DNA from: Methylosinus sp. PW1 | GTDB lineage: Bacteria; Pseudomonadota; Alphaproteobacteria; Rhizobiales; Beijerinckiaceae | NCBI RefSeq assembly: GCF_000745215.1 | Contig: NZ_JQNK01000008.1 | Coordinates: forward strand, 310,001 to 374,000 | Direction of reading: 5' to 3' | DNA: 64,000 nucleotides | Shown: positions 15,717 to 24,264 of the stretch, in pieces | Layout of the letters: the number at the start of each line of letters is the position of its first letter | Numbering within the stretch: position 1 is the stretch's first letter | Translations under genes and position numbers: made by a program | The notes under the pieces: model-generated | The model's database searches: none | Told to the model about the DNA's origin: nothing | Seen by the model: the letters and a program-made list of their open reading frames with translations, nothing else

Positions 15717-16433
15717 CTAGCTCCAATAGGTGATGACGATTATTCCTTGCGTCCCGAGGCCGCCTGCGGGCGTCGTTCCGAACGGGCCGCCTCCTCCGCC
15801 GCCGCCCGCGCCATAGAGGCCGCCATCACCACCAGGGGAGCCAGAGACGGGCGGATTGACCGAGCCGAATAGGCCGCCGCCACCCGAGCCGTGCGTCGCG
15901 TCCCATTCAGCGCCGGCTGCACCTGCCGCGCCGCCGAGGCTATTGTCGCCACGGCTGTCGTCAGCATCCTTGCCGGCCCCATTCGGCCCCGCCGCGCCGC
16001 CGCCCCGATTATGGCCGTTGCCGCCGGAATAGGTCACGTCGCCGATACCGCTCGCCGCTACACCGCCTGCGCCGCCATGGTTCCCAAATGCGTCGGAATA
16101 GCCGTTTCCGCCACCCTTAGCCGCGCAAATCGAAGCGCCGAACGTTGCCCCTCCGAACCATGTGTCGCCGCCGGGGCCAGCCGATATTCCACCATCGCCA
16201 ACTGTGAACAGATAAAATGATCCTGGCGTCAGCGCATTCGCCTTCGATGAATAAGCGCCGCCGCCGCCGCCCGTGTAGCGCCCGCCGCCGCCGCCACCTA
16301 GGCATTCGACCAAGCTGCCGAACGACGCGATCAAATCAGGCGGCGCGGTCCACAACGAGCCCGAGAGGAGGAAAACCGTCCTCTTCGTCGGCGGGCCGCC
16401 GGAGTCCACCATGCCGCACAATCCGGGGAACAT
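15717..16433 (-). CDS. glycine-rich tail tip / receptor-binding-type protein
   Basis: The 238-residue protein is dominated by glycine from residue 45 onward, with many GGG runs, and ends in GTQGIIVITYWS. Gly-rich phage tail proteins with a C-terminal IIVITY strand are common as tail tips or fibre appendages and can form polyglycine helix bundles. It starts at ATG 16433, overlapping the stop of the gene before it (ATGA). Receptor binding is inferred from composition and position. Confidence 0.65.
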   Translation of the reverse strand: MFPGLCGMVDSGGPPTKRTVFLLSGSLWTAPPDLIASFGSLVECLGGGGGGRYTGGGGGAYSSKANALTPGSFYLFTVGDGGISAGPGGDTWFGGATFGASICAAKGGGNGYSDAFGNHGGAGGVAASGIGDVTYSGGNGHNRGGGAAGPNGAGKDADDSRGDNSLGGAAGAAGAEWDATHGSGGGGLFGSVNPPVSGSPGGDGGLYGAGGGGGGGPFGTTPAGGLGTQGIIVITYWS

Positions 16434-17026
16434 CAGCCGACGCTCTTCGCGAGAGAATATTGAATGAACGTGCTCGTGATGACTTTGTAGCTCAACAGGT
16501 CAACGGAATATGGAGACGTGGAAAGCACGATAGGAACCGAGAATGCCGTCTTCCAATATGATCCGAGCGTGCAAAGGCGACTTCCAACGCTATCCTGGAC
16601 GATGCGTATTGTTCCACATTGCCCCACCTTTGCATTCGTCGGATTTGCGAGCGTGAAGTCTGAAGTTGGGCCGGCTATCAGGAAATTGATTCCAGCGCCG
16701 AAATCTGGCGTATATGTCGTCCCGGCCACAGTGATCGTTTTTTCCGCTGCATCTCCCCATACGATATCAGCGGTGAGTATCTTGCCTGTCGATCCTGATA
16801 CGAAGTTTCCAGCCGCCGCAAGAAGATTGCTCGTCAGATAAAGCCCAGAAGCAAGCGCCGCATTGATCTTGTCGATCGATAATCCGGTTGTGGCGAGAAT
16901 ATCGTTCTTGGCGCTCGTCAGATCACCGACTAGGAGCGCGCGACGCGTCCCGTCTGCTCGCTCTCCTGTGAGGCTTTCGAGCTTCTCGCGCATCTTGTCG
17001 AATAGGCGATCGTCGGATGTTCTCAT
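16433..17026 (-). CDS. tail-associated structural protein, unknown fold
   Basis: The product has 197 residues from ATG 17026 (MRTSDDRLFDKMREKLESL), the start that overlaps the preceding stop as ATGA. A short charged N-terminal helix is followed by Ser/Thr/Gly-rich sequence with alternating hydrophobic residues (DIVWGDAAEKTITVAGTTYTP), suggesting beta structure. It lies between the nozzle-like gene and the Gly-rich protein, so a distal tail role is likely. I recognise no family. Confidence 0.55.
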   Translation of the reverse strand: MRTSDDRLFDKMREKLESLTGERADGTRRALLVGDLTSAKNDILATTGLSIDKINAALASGLYLTSNLLAAAGNFVSGSTGKILTADIVWGDAAEKTITVAGTTYTPDFGAGINFLIAGPTSDFTLANPTNAKVGQCGTIRIVQDSVGSRLCTLGSYWKTAFSVPIVLSTSPYSVDLLSYKVITSTFIQYSLAKSVG

Positions 17027-18729
17027 TGCGATCCTCCACTGACGATCGCAAGCTCGCTCGGAGACCACGCCAAGAATGCGCCAGTCACCATGCGCTCGCC
17101 GGTAATCTCTATCTCCCACGTCTTCGCGAGAAATCCAGCCGGAAGGCGCGCGACTGCATTTTCTTTCGTCACAGTGCTGATGAGATTGCCATCGGCGTAG
17201 ACGCGAATTCCGAACGGAACGGTATTCGCGGACGGGGCCGATCCGAACGCCCCGCTATCACCTACGCCAGTGACGAACGTAGCATCTTCGATGACAATAA
17301 ACGGGAGCGCCGTTAGATCGCCAATACCGACTTGAAGAGTCTCTGTGTCGGCCAAGATAGCGCCGAAATTGACATGACCAGAATGAACGAATTTCTTCGA
17401 TCTCCACGTCACATTCATGAACGACTGACGGAGTGAGTCCCACTCAGTCGCGATCTGCCCATTCACGCCATAGAGCTTTCCAGCTCCTATCTCGAAAAAC
17501 AGATAGTCTGAATACATATCAACTCTGACGATGAATGGCTGTTCGCCTGTTAGATCGATGATTATCGATCCAATCTCGTTCGATCCATCGACGTTTGTGT
17601 AGTTGTAGCAGGCGACATACCTACCATCATATTGCGCCGAAATGAACGTGTCTGGTGACATTTTCAGCCACTTTTCACGCGAGATAATCTGGCGTGTCGC
17701 AATCTGAGCGCCGGCGGACGAGATCGTGACAAGGCCATCCGTGGATGGATAGGCGACAACATAGCCGAGATCGACGATACCGCGCTTGTTAACGCACGGA
17801 TAGTTGACTTCCAACTGCTCCATAATCATCTGGTCTGGCGTCGTGCCGGAGACGACATACGGCTGTCCCGTCGTCATGACCGCGACAGATGACCCAAACG
17901 AACCGAGCCCGACGATATCGAAGTTTGTTGTCTGGACGTATTTTTCTGGCCAAGCGTGAGGAAGCCACGGCTCCGAGAAATATAGCTTCTTGCCGACGAA
18001 GCCGGCCAACATTCCATTAGGAAGCGATATTATTCCAGTGAGATTGCTTGGTGGAGGATCGTAATTGAGAGAGGTGATCGGCTCTTGGATCGGATTGTCC
18101 TCGACGACATCAATCCAGCTCGGCGTCGGGACGGGGAGGACAACCTCAGCAATGAAATAGAAATCAGTGACGCCACTCGCGCTCGTTTGAGATCGATAAA
18201 TGCGAATGCGGTTGTAGTTTCTATTGTCTGGCGGTGCGACGAAACCAGTCAGCGTCACATTCATGCCGCCACTACGCAAAACCTCGTTGCTCGATGGGCT
18301 AGGAGCTGACTCCTCATCGAATGCGGTGACGTATGTATATGCGTATATGACGGTCGCCTGCGTCGCTGGGTCTGGCGTTCCTGTGACAGATGCAGATAAA
18401 GCGGACGCTGGCGATTTTACGGCGAGCGGATAGACGGTCGCGCCATCCAAAACGATCTTCGGCTCACCGTCTCCAGTCATGTAGAGACGATTTGCGGCGA
18501 TCGGTGCCGGAACGACATCTACGATTGTGTTCCACTCGAACCAAGTCGTTCCGCGCTTGTAGAACATGATATTGCCGGAGACGAGCTTACGATACTCGGC
18601 GGGGTGTCGAAACGGAACGATAGCGCCATCAATGAGCCGACAATTGCGCGCGAGCTGCGCTGCGCTATCTGGCAGAAGGCGCGGGATTGTTCTGGGGATT
18701 TCGCCGGAAAAGCCTGTGATCCCGATCAC
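17023..18729 (-). CDS. tail nozzle / tail tubular B-like protein
   Basis: The 568-residue, mostly beta protein begins at GTG 18729, preceded by GGGG. It carries the LPNGMLAGFVGKKLYFSEPW segment (about 236-255) followed by PHAWPEKY, which I associate with podovirus nozzle-type proteins corresponding to T7 gp12 or P22 tail-assembly proteins, and it spans the usual length. A fibronectin-like AYTYVTAFDEESAPS stretch lies near residues 126-142. The neighbours are Calx-beta proteins upstream and tail tip genes downstream. Assignment is by motif memory and position. Confidence 0.65.
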   Translation of the reverse strand: MIGITGFSGEIPRTIPRLLPDSAAQLARNCRLIDGAIVPFRHPAEYRKLVSGNIMFYKRGTTWFEWNTIVDVVPAPIAANRLYMTGDGEPKIVLDGATVYPLAVKSPASALSASVTGTPDPATQATVIYAYTYVTAFDEESAPSPSSNEVLRSGGMNVTLTGFVAPPDNRNYNRIRIYRSQTSASGVTDFYFIAEVVLPVPTPSWIDVVEDNPIQEPITSLNYDPPPSNLTGIISLPNGMLAGFVGKKLYFSEPWLPHAWPEKYVQTTNFDIVGLGSFGSSVAVMTTGQPYVVSGTTPDQMIMEQLEVNYPCVNKRGIVDLGYVVAYPSTDGLVTISSAGAQIATRQIISREKWLKMSPDTFISAQYDGRYVACYNYTNVDGSNEIGSIIIDLTGEQPFIVRVDMYSDYLFFEIGAGKLYGVNGQIATEWDSLRQSFMNVTWRSKKFVHSGHVNFGAILADTETLQVGIGDLTALPFIVIEDATFVTGVGDSGAFGSAPSANTVPFGIRVYADGNLISTVTKENAVARLPAGFLAKTWEIEITGERMVTGAFLAWSPSELAIVSGGSQ

Positions 18730-18740
18730 GATCTACCCCG

Positions 18741-19538
18741 TCAAAGTTCGAGCGTCGTTGAGCCGACAAAGCCAGCAGCGGCGGCGGCTTTGGTGCTTGC
18801 GGCCGTCGATCGCGCCGCATCTGCGGTAGCTGCTGTCGTCGTCACAGCCGCATCAGCATTGTTCTTGTTGACCAGGGCCGTCGCCACCGCTGCGGACGCA
18901 TTGGCCGCTGTCGTTGCGGCCGCCGACGCCGCCGTGTGCGCCTGGGCCGCCGTCGCCGCCGCAGCATTGTAATCGGCCTGCGCCTGAAGCGCCGTCGCCT
19001 GATAGGCGGGGTTCTGAGCGGCGGCGACGAGCCAGACGTTCATGGCCCCGAGTTTGGCGTTCGCATCAGCGTCATAGGCCGCAGCGGCGGCGTTCTTGGC
19101 GTCGAGGTCCGCATTAGCCGCCGTGAGCGCTGAATTGGCCGATGCGTAGGCTGACGCCGCGCTCGCTGCGGCAATCGTCGCGTCATAGTGCGCGCTGTCT
19201 GCCGCCGCCGATGCTGCCTTTGCATTCTTCGCTGTCGTCACGAGTGCCACAAGTGCATTATCGGGAGATATCGTGCAGACGCCAGCATTGGCCGTTGAGA
19301 GCGTGCAATTTGTTGGAGCGGATAGTTTGGCGGAGAATTTCAGGTCGCGATCTGAAACCGCCAAGATCGGCACATCGAACGAATTTGATGTCTCCCCCGG
19401 CGCGAAATTCAGCGTCCCGCTGACAGGTGTAAAATCGGAGCCGGAGACCGCCGTCTTCCCAACCGTGGAATAGTTCATCGAGATCGCAAGCGAATGGGCT
19501 TGGCTCAGATTGACGGTGTATGTCGCTGTGCGCGTCAT
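18741..19538 (-). CDS. Calx-beta domain protein with long Ala-rich helix
   Basis: The product has 265 residues. Residues 1-90 form a Calx-beta-like domain (SGSDFTPVSGTLNFAPGET). From about 95 to the end the protein is extremely Ala-rich (AAAASAASAYASANSALTAANADLDAKNAAAAAY...), predicted to be a long helix or coiled coil. The domain is paralogous to the gene just upstream, which shares DFTPVSGTL and F.PG.T, so a duplication followed by addition of the helix is likely. Probably a tail or fibre attachment protein. Confidence 0.62.
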   Translation of the reverse strand: MTRTATYTVNLSQAHSLAISMNYSTVGKTAVSGSDFTPVSGTLNFAPGETSNSFDVPILAVSDRDLKFSAKLSAPTNCTLSTANAGVCTISPDNALVALVTTAKNAKAASAAADSAHYDATIAAASAASAYASANSALTAANADLDAKNAAAAAYDADANAKLGAMNVWLVAAAQNPAYQATALQAQADYNAAAATAAQAHTAASAAATTAANASAAVATALVNKNNADAAVTTTAATADAARSTAASTKAAAAAGFVGSTTLEL

Positions 19539-19873
19539 GCCGATGGCACCGTAATGTTGTCGATGTAGGCGACAGGCTGCGAATCAATAGCCGCGCCTGG
19601 GAGCGTGCAAAATGCGGTGTCGCGCTGGATCGTCGCCTTTGTCGGGGACGAGAGAGCAACGCTGAATTTTTCCTCGGCGCTTCCTGGAATATCGTTTCGA
19701 ACTGGCACCGCGATCTGGGCAACCGTCTGGCCAGGGGAGAAGCTGAGCGTGCCGCTGACCGGCGTGAAATCGCTTGGCGAGACGGCGGAGCCAGGAACAG
19801 TCGTGTAGCCGACCGTGATAGTCTCGACGCTCGGGCGAGATAGATAGACGCGAAAAATAGCCGTGCGTGCCAT
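19535..19873 (-). CDS. Calx-beta domain phage structural protein
   Basis: The product has 112 residues from ATG 19873. It contains a single Calx-beta-like domain (SPSDFTPVSGTLSFSPGQ) and is paralogous to the N-terminal part of the next gene, with which it overlaps by ATGA. A leftward promoter candidate (TTGCCT-N17-TATGTT) with a CGGGAAAAATCCG site in its spacer lies immediately upstream, so this gene probably opens a separate transcription unit after the permease insertion. Confidence 0.62.
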   Translation of the reverse strand: MARTAIFRVYLSRPSVETITVGYTTVPGSAVSPSDFTPVSGTLSFSPGQTVAQIAVPVRNDIPGSAEEKFSVALSSPTKATIQRDTAFCTLPGAAIDSQPVAYIDNITVPSA

Positions 19874-19885
19874 CCGTCGAACATA

Positions 19886-19898
19886 CGGGAAAAATCCG
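19886..19898. promoter_or_regulatory. CGGRN5TCCG site inside the leftward promoter of the Calx-beta operon
   Basis: CGGGAAAAATCCG (one base off the consensus) occupies the spacer of TTGCCT-N17-TATGTT, 13 bp upstream of ATG 19873 on the minus strand. The rest of the 189-bp gap up to 20062 shows a GCAATTGC...GCAGTTGC near-repeat but nothing else I can name. Confidence 0.55.
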
Positions 19899-20062
19899 AC
19901 GAAGGCAAAGTAGCGCCCGCGAGAAATTCGCGGTCCATTGGCTTCCTTGTTGGGGTTGGCATGGAGGGGGGTAGTGTGGTTTATGGATCGCCGCAATTGC
20001 ACAAGGCAGTTGCAGGCCGATAGCTGGGCTGGTTCATGCCCGACCGTTACTTGGAGGACCGG

Positions 20063-20845
20063 ATGTCCCTAAAAGCGGCTTTTGCTCGCCAGCGGGCCGT
20101 GATCATGGCGCTGATGCTCCGTAACATCCGCACGCGCTTCTTCGGTCACGGCCTGGGCTATCTGGTCGCGATCGCATGGCCGCTCGTGCATACGCTGATC
20201 ATCATCGGAATCTTCTACTTCAATAACCGAATGGCTCCCGTTGGAGAAAGCACCCTACTTTTCGTGGCGACCGGCGCAGTGCCTTTTCAAGTGCAGGCCT
20301 ATCTATCCACCTTCATGATGATGTCGGTCCTTCAGAGCAGACCTCTCTTCGCCTTTCCAGAAGTCAAGGTGATGGATGCCCTACTCGCGAGCATTGTGCT
20401 GGAGGTTCTCTCATCCTCCACTGTCGTTCTGATTCTAATTGTGATCGGCGCCGCTTTCGGCGAGAATCTGATGCCGCGAGACTTGGAGCAGGCGGCAAGC
20501 GCTTATGGAGCCGCTATACTGCTCGGCGTCGGCCTCGGATTATTCAACGGAATATTGGCTCTGATCATCCCAATATGGGCCATGATGTTCGCGGTATTCC
20601 GCATTTTGCTATGGGTTGCCTCAGGCACTGTTTTTTTGCCCGACAGCCTGCCAGAGCCCTATCGCGCGATACAATCCTACAATCCGATCGCGCAATCAAT
20701 CGAATGGATGCGTTACGCCTATTATGACAGCGTGGGGGCCGGATTTCTGGACCGCGCCTATGTCGTAAAGTTCGGAGTCGTGGCGATTTTCGTAAGCCTG
20801 TTGGTCGAACGCATGACGCGCGGCCATGTATTATCGGCTAGATAG
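20063..20845 (+). CDS. ABC-2 type permease, capsular polysaccharide / O-antigen export (KpsM-like)
   Basis: The product has 260 residues from ATG 20063, chosen because GGAGG lies 6 bases before it; the upstream ATG 20036 has no such site. It looks like the membrane subunit of a polysaccharide export ABC transporter: an N-terminal RNIRTRFFGHGLGYLVAIAWPLVHTLIIIGIFY segment typical of the KpsM/RkpT type, about six hydrophobic helices, and a LPEPYRAIQSYNPIAQSIEWMRYAYYDS periplasmic-loop motif. No ATPase partner is encoded nearby. It is the only sizeable rightward gene inside the leftward structural operon. That makes it a cargo (moron) gene, and its role in altering the host surface is inferred. 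Confidence 0.85.
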   Translation: MSLKAAFARQRAVIMALMLRNIRTRFFGHGLGYLVAIAWPLVHTLIIIGIFYFNNRMAPVGESTLLFVATGAVPFQVQAYLSTFMMMSVLQSRPLFAFPEVKVMDALLASIVLEVLSSSTVVLILIVIGAAFGENLMPRDLEQAASAYGAAILLGVGLGLFNGILALIIPIWAMMFAVFRILLWVASGTVFLPDSLPEPYRAIQSYNPIAQSIEWMRYAYYDSVGAGFLDRAYVVKFGVVAIFVSLLVERMTRGHVLSAR

Positions 20846-20894
20846 CTGAAGCGGAACGGTGTAGAATGCCAATTGTCCAAAACGAGGATAAGAT

Positions 20895-21104
20895 ATGAGC
20901 AGCATAACCGAGACTCAGAAGCTTGCTATCGAATACGTTCTCAGCACGGGCGCGGAGCGTGCTGTTCGAGCATGTGACGCCGATGGAAATTGCGGGGCCT
21001 ATAGGGGAGAAAACGAAATCATCGCCTATGGCACGCTGCCGAGCATCGATCGCCCTGGCTGGTATTTTGCCGGCTATGCGGACGATCTAGCTGCGTGGCG
21101 GTGA
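20895..21104 (+). CDS. small hypothetical protein downstream of the permease
   Basis: The 69-residue product starts at ATG 20895 with a GAGGA Shine-Dalgarno. It is soluble, with the motif CDADGNCGAYRGENEIIAYGTLP; no family is recognised. It shares orientation with the permease and is followed by an intrinsic terminator, so the two form a self-contained cargo cassette. Confidence 0.5.
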   Translation: MSSITETQKLAIEYVLSTGAERAVRACDADGNCGAYRGENEIIAYGTLPSIDRPGWYFAGYADDLAAWR

Positions 21105-21135
21105 CCACCACTGTAGATCGCAAGTTCGCCCGTCA

Positions 21136-21163
21136 AGCCCTCGGCCTGAGCGCCGAGGGCTTT
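21136..21163 (+). terminator. intrinsic terminator of the permease cassette
   Basis: A perfect 10-bp stem (AGCCCTCGGC with GCCGAGGGCT) closes a 6-base loop and is followed by a short T-rich tail. It ends the rightward cassette before it meets the leftward structural genes. Confidence 0.75.
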
Positions 21164-21261
21164 GTTATGATGGCCCCTACCAAGTGCAGGCTGTAGAGCC
21201 ATCGGATGTCTTCACCCACGCCAACGCGACACGGTCCATTACGAATTTCGATCTGGAATAT

Positions 21262-21471
21262 TTATTGCTGGTTTCTTGCTAAATATGTTTTTAGCACCGA
21301 AAATATATCCATTCCGCTCATGATTACAAATGGCAGCATAATTATTGCCATGACATAATCATGAGCAACCGCGATGATCTCGATAACCAAAAATCCCATG
21401 GCCTTAGCGCCGAGGAACATTCCACAGAACAGGGCATCAAATTCGTTCTTGCTGATTTTATCTTCGCTCAT
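21262..21471 (-). CDS. small two-helix membrane protein, holin candidate
   Basis: The 69-residue product has a charged N-terminus (MSEDKISKNEFDALFCGMF) followed by two hydrophobic stretches (about 22-38 and 42-60). This is the size and topology of many holins. Its NEFDALFCGMF segment resembles the SLAQFDALFRAYV repeat of the tail protein encoded at 23458-24255. It follows the tail spike gene in the late operon. No soluble endolysin gene lies beside it, so the holin role is a guess. Confidence 0.4.
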   Translation of the reverse strand: MSEDKISKNEFDALFCGMFLGAKAMGFLVIEIIAVAHDYVMAIIMLPFVIMSGMDIFSVLKTYLARNQQ

Positions 21472-21502
21472 CTTTACATATCCTTGCTCTGGACGTTCAC
21501 AG

Positions 21503-23449
21503 TCAATTTAGCCGCTCCGTGGTGATATAGTAACCAAACGCAGGTGTTCCAGTTACGCCAGCAAGGTTAATGCCCCAGCTTACGTTAGTGGAGACGTTTG
21601 CGAGAAGTATCCGACAATCTGACGATGTTTCCGCTGTGCTAGTCAGGTCAAGCGGAGCCGTGCTTGTAAATGAATGGGCAATGCCGTCGTTCCATGTTAA
21701 GGAGAAAGAGGCCGTTCCAGCAGTTCCGGCGGTTTGCGTGGTAAGGTAAGCGCACACACGATACAGGCTTGTCATCGATGCCTGGAAGAGCGTTCCACTC
21801 TGGTTATTCGTGCGGTTCGACGCGGACAACGTGGGGAATTCTATACGAGGCAGGTCTGTAGATATTCCTGTGACGTTCGGAGATATCGTAGCGCCGTTAA
21901 CTTGCTGCATTCCATTTAGATAATTTGGGGCAGATGTATAATACGGAGAGCCTACTGTAAAAACGGCTTGGCCAAGCACCCCTGGGTCCTTAGCAAGCGC
22001 TCCACCTACAAGCGAATTTGCCGTTGGGTATATGGAATTTTTTGAGTAGTCGAGAACCAAACCATACGAAGCCGCAGAATACGCTCCGAAAATCAACGGG
22101 TTAATAAATAGATTGGTGTCAGCGACTGCGAGGTATATTCCGACTCCGACGTTACCCGGCGTAAGCGTTCCGACGCTAACATTCAAGTTTATAAATGTGT
22201 TCAGGGAAGGGTCGGTAGAGCCGTCCGCCGGACCGTCAAGAATAAGCCCTATAGCTCCATTGTGATCCGATGTTGCTATGAACATGTTTTCAATGATATT
22301 TCTTCCGGTATTATAAACCGCCGACCCCGGATAGCCAGCGCTTGAATACGTGTCCAGAACGACGCTATGGCCTATGAAGTTATTTGCGACGACACCCCGC
22401 GAATACCCGTCAGAGGCTGCATGTAGTTGGAATGCACTCGCCCCAGAATTGTTCCCGTAGAAATAGATATTTTCCAACCCCCAACCATTCAACGGCCCGT
22501 CGAACGAAACAACCGGGCCGCCGGAAGCCGGTCCGGTCCAGGAAAACTGCACGCACGGGAGTGGCGCGGCAGGGACAGGTGTCAGCATTACATCACCATT
22601 GCCGACGATATGCACACCACGCCTAGTGGACGGGGTGGTTGATGTCCCGTTTCCGATATGCACAGTGGAAGTGAAGTTGTAAAATCCGCACTGATTAATC
22701 TTAATCGTGCCGCCCTTATCAGGCAGAGCATCTATCAACGCCTGGAGTTTTACGGAGTTAGAAGATGATCCTGTGTTATCTAGCCCCGCCCATGCAGCAT
22801 CCCAAACCGAGTTTGGCGTTTGCGCTATCCAGCACTTTCCGTCAGATGTGGGAAATTGTGTGACGCCGTTACCCGCGCCTGCGCCCAGCGAACAAGCAGA
22901 ACCAGACGGGACGAAAATAAGAGGCTCGCTATCCCCGAGGGCGTAATAACCGAGCCGTGCGACCGCCGTCGCATAAGTGCTAGGAAGAGACGACAGCGCT
23001 GTATTGTTCGCCACGACAGCTTGCACCGCACCAAATGTTGCAAAACCATTGGCGCTATTCGCAGCATTACCAAGCGCAGTAGCGACGCCAGCACCAAGGC
23101 CGGAGACGCCCGTAGAAATCGGCAATCCAGTCGCGTTTGCCAAATTACCGCCGCTCGGAGTCCCGAGTGCACCGCCATTAATAATTGGCGATCCAACTAT
23201 CCCAACATTTATCCCGAGCGCATCTGCAATTCCGGTCCCAAGTCCAGACAAATCCGTTCTAGGAACGGTCGTGCTAAATAGCACGGAACCGCCAGCCGCA
23301 CCTTTCACGTATCCGGTTCCAGGAAGCTTCAAGTTTCCGAGGACCGTCGTGTCCTGATACGTCGGGGAGCTGTATGCGGCATGCGCGACGCCGCCGGAAA
23401 CGACGAGCGCGATTATTGAGGCTGAACTTAGAAATCGCGCGGCATTCAT
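21503..23449 (-). CDS. tail spike / beta-helix protein with apparent signal peptide
   Basis: The product has 648 residues from ATG 23449, which has GAGGG just before it; ATG 23461 is an alternative start. The N-terminus MNAARFLSSASIIALVVSGGVAHA reads as a Sec signal peptide with an AHA cleavage motif. After Gly-rich linkers, residues about 225-480 look like a right-handed beta-helix: GGTIKINQCGFYNF, GVHIVGNGDV, ENIYFYGNNSGASAF, NNFIGHSVV, NIIENMFIAT, NTFINLNVSV. This is the fold of polysaccharide-binding or -degrading tail spikes. The C-terminus is a separate beta domain. A signal peptide on a virion protein is odd. Confidence 0.72.
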   Translation of the reverse strand: MNAARFLSSASIIALVVSGGVAHAAYSSPTYQDTTVLGNLKLPGTGYVKGAAGGSVLFSTTVPRTDLSGLGTGIADALGINVGIVGSPIINGGALGTPSGGNLANATGLPISTGVSGLGAGVATALGNAANSANGFATFGAVQAVVANNTALSSLPSTYATAVARLGYYALGDSEPLIFVPSGSACSLGAGAGNGVTQFPTSDGKCWIAQTPNSVWDAAWAGLDNTGSSSNSVKLQALIDALPDKGGTIKINQCGFYNFTSTVHIGNGTSTTPSTRRGVHIVGNGDVMLTPVPAAPLPCVQFSWTGPASGGPVVSFDGPLNGWGLENIYFYGNNSGASAFQLHAASDGYSRGVVANNFIGHSVVLDTYSSAGYPGSAVYNTGRNIIENMFIATSDHNGAIGLILDGPADGSTDPSLNTFINLNVSVGTLTPGNVGVGIYLAVADTNLFINPLIFGAYSAASYGLVLDYSKNSIYPTANSLVGGALAKDPGVLGQAVFTVGSPYYTSAPNYLNGMQQVNGATISPNVTGISTDLPRIEFPTLSASNRTNNQSGTLFQASMTSLYRVCAYLTTQTAGTAGTASFSLTWNDGIAHSFTSTAPLDLTSTAETSSDCRILLANVSTNVSWGINLAGVTGTPAFGYYITTERLN

Positions 23450-23457
23450 GACGTCCC

Positions 23458-24255
23458 TCATTTCGATATCTCTGGCGATCCATCATTGTTCCACGCTGTT
23501 CCAGGCGATCCTGGAAACTTTGGCAAATATGATACATACGCTCTAAATAGAGCGTCGAATTGAGCGAGAGACATAATAAGCCTAACATCGCTCAAAGTTG
23601 ACGGATTACCAGAAGATATCTCAGGTGAGCCATCATTGTTCCACGCTGTTCCAGGCGATCCTGGAAACTTTGGCAAATATGATACATACGCTCTAAATAG
23701 AGCGTCGAATTGAGCGAGAGACATAATAAGCCTAACATCGCTCAAAGTTGACGGATTACCAGAAGATATCTCAGGTGAGCCGTCGTTGTTCCACGCTGTT
23801 CCAGGCGATCCTGGAAACTTTGGCAAAACTGACGCATAAACACAAAACAATACATCAAACTCTTCTATTGATACAGTTACAAAACCGCTTGAAGATTGAG
23901 CATTAGACGGTGCGATATAAACAAGTATAGTATCAATTTTTATCTGACCATCGCTTGTGTAAGCAATTATATCAATTGAATATTTTGACCCTACCACTCC
24001 TCCAAAAATTTTGAACAAAGCTCCGTCACCACTGTCAACTATAGTGCTTGCATATATTGAAATAGCTGGAGACGTTGCTGGATTGCAATAAAAGTCAACG
24101 CTAGATATTGTTGAACCATAAGATAGCCAACGAGAGTAGTCGATGAAGTATGTGATTTCCTCAAGTGACCGCTGTCTGAACGATCCAGCGAACGAAACCC
24201 CCACGTCAGACGCATGGAAGCTTTGCATTCTCGACCTGTTGACCGCCAAAGCCAT
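23458..24255 (-). CDS. tail protein with tandem 50-residue repeats
   Basis: The product has 265 residues. Residues 1-130 form a beta-rich domain (GALFKIFGGVVGSKYSIDIIAYTSDGQIKIDTILVYI), as in phage fibre-attachment proteins. The C-terminal half holds almost identical 50-residue units, ...FDALFRAYVSYLPKFPGSPG... then TAWNNDGSPEIS. The first unit is more diverged (FDVLFCVYASV). The stop overlaps the upstream start of the tail spike gene (ATGA), suggesting that the two are made together. Function unknown. Confidence 0.6.
   Translation of the reverse strand: MALAVNRSRMQSFHASDVGVSFAGSFRQRSLEEITYFIDYSRWLSYGSTISSVDFYCNPATSPAISIYASTIVDSGDGALFKIFGGVVGSKYSIDIIAYTSDGQIKIDTILVYIAPSNAQSSSGFVTVSIEEFDVLFCVYASVLPKFPGSPGTAWNNDGSPEISSGNPSTLSDVRLIMSLAQFDALFRAYVSYLPKFPGSPGTAWNNDGSPEISSGNPSTLSDVRLIMSLAQFDALFRAYVSYLPKFPGSPGTAWNNDGSPEISK
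23481..23828. repeat. 150-bp direct tandem repeat, two full copies and a partial third
   Basis: Units begin near 23481, 23631 and 23781, a 150-bp period equal to 50 codons. The first two are essentially identical; the third differs at a few bases (ccgtcgttg for ccatcattg) and stops matching after about 48 bp. Near-identity implies a recent duplication or ongoing homogenisation. Confidence 0.9.
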
Positions 24256-24264
24256 GACTATGCC

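Noticed and set aside
15717-16433. Gly-rich gene as an artefact of GC-rich shadow reading
   Set aside because: It has an ATGA-coupled start, ends in the IIVITY motif known from phage tail proteins, and fills the operon without a gap.
23481-23828. The 150-bp repeats as template and variable repeats of a diversity-generating retroelement
   Set aside because: No reverse transcriptase gene is in the window, and the copies differ at a few positions without adenine-specific changes.
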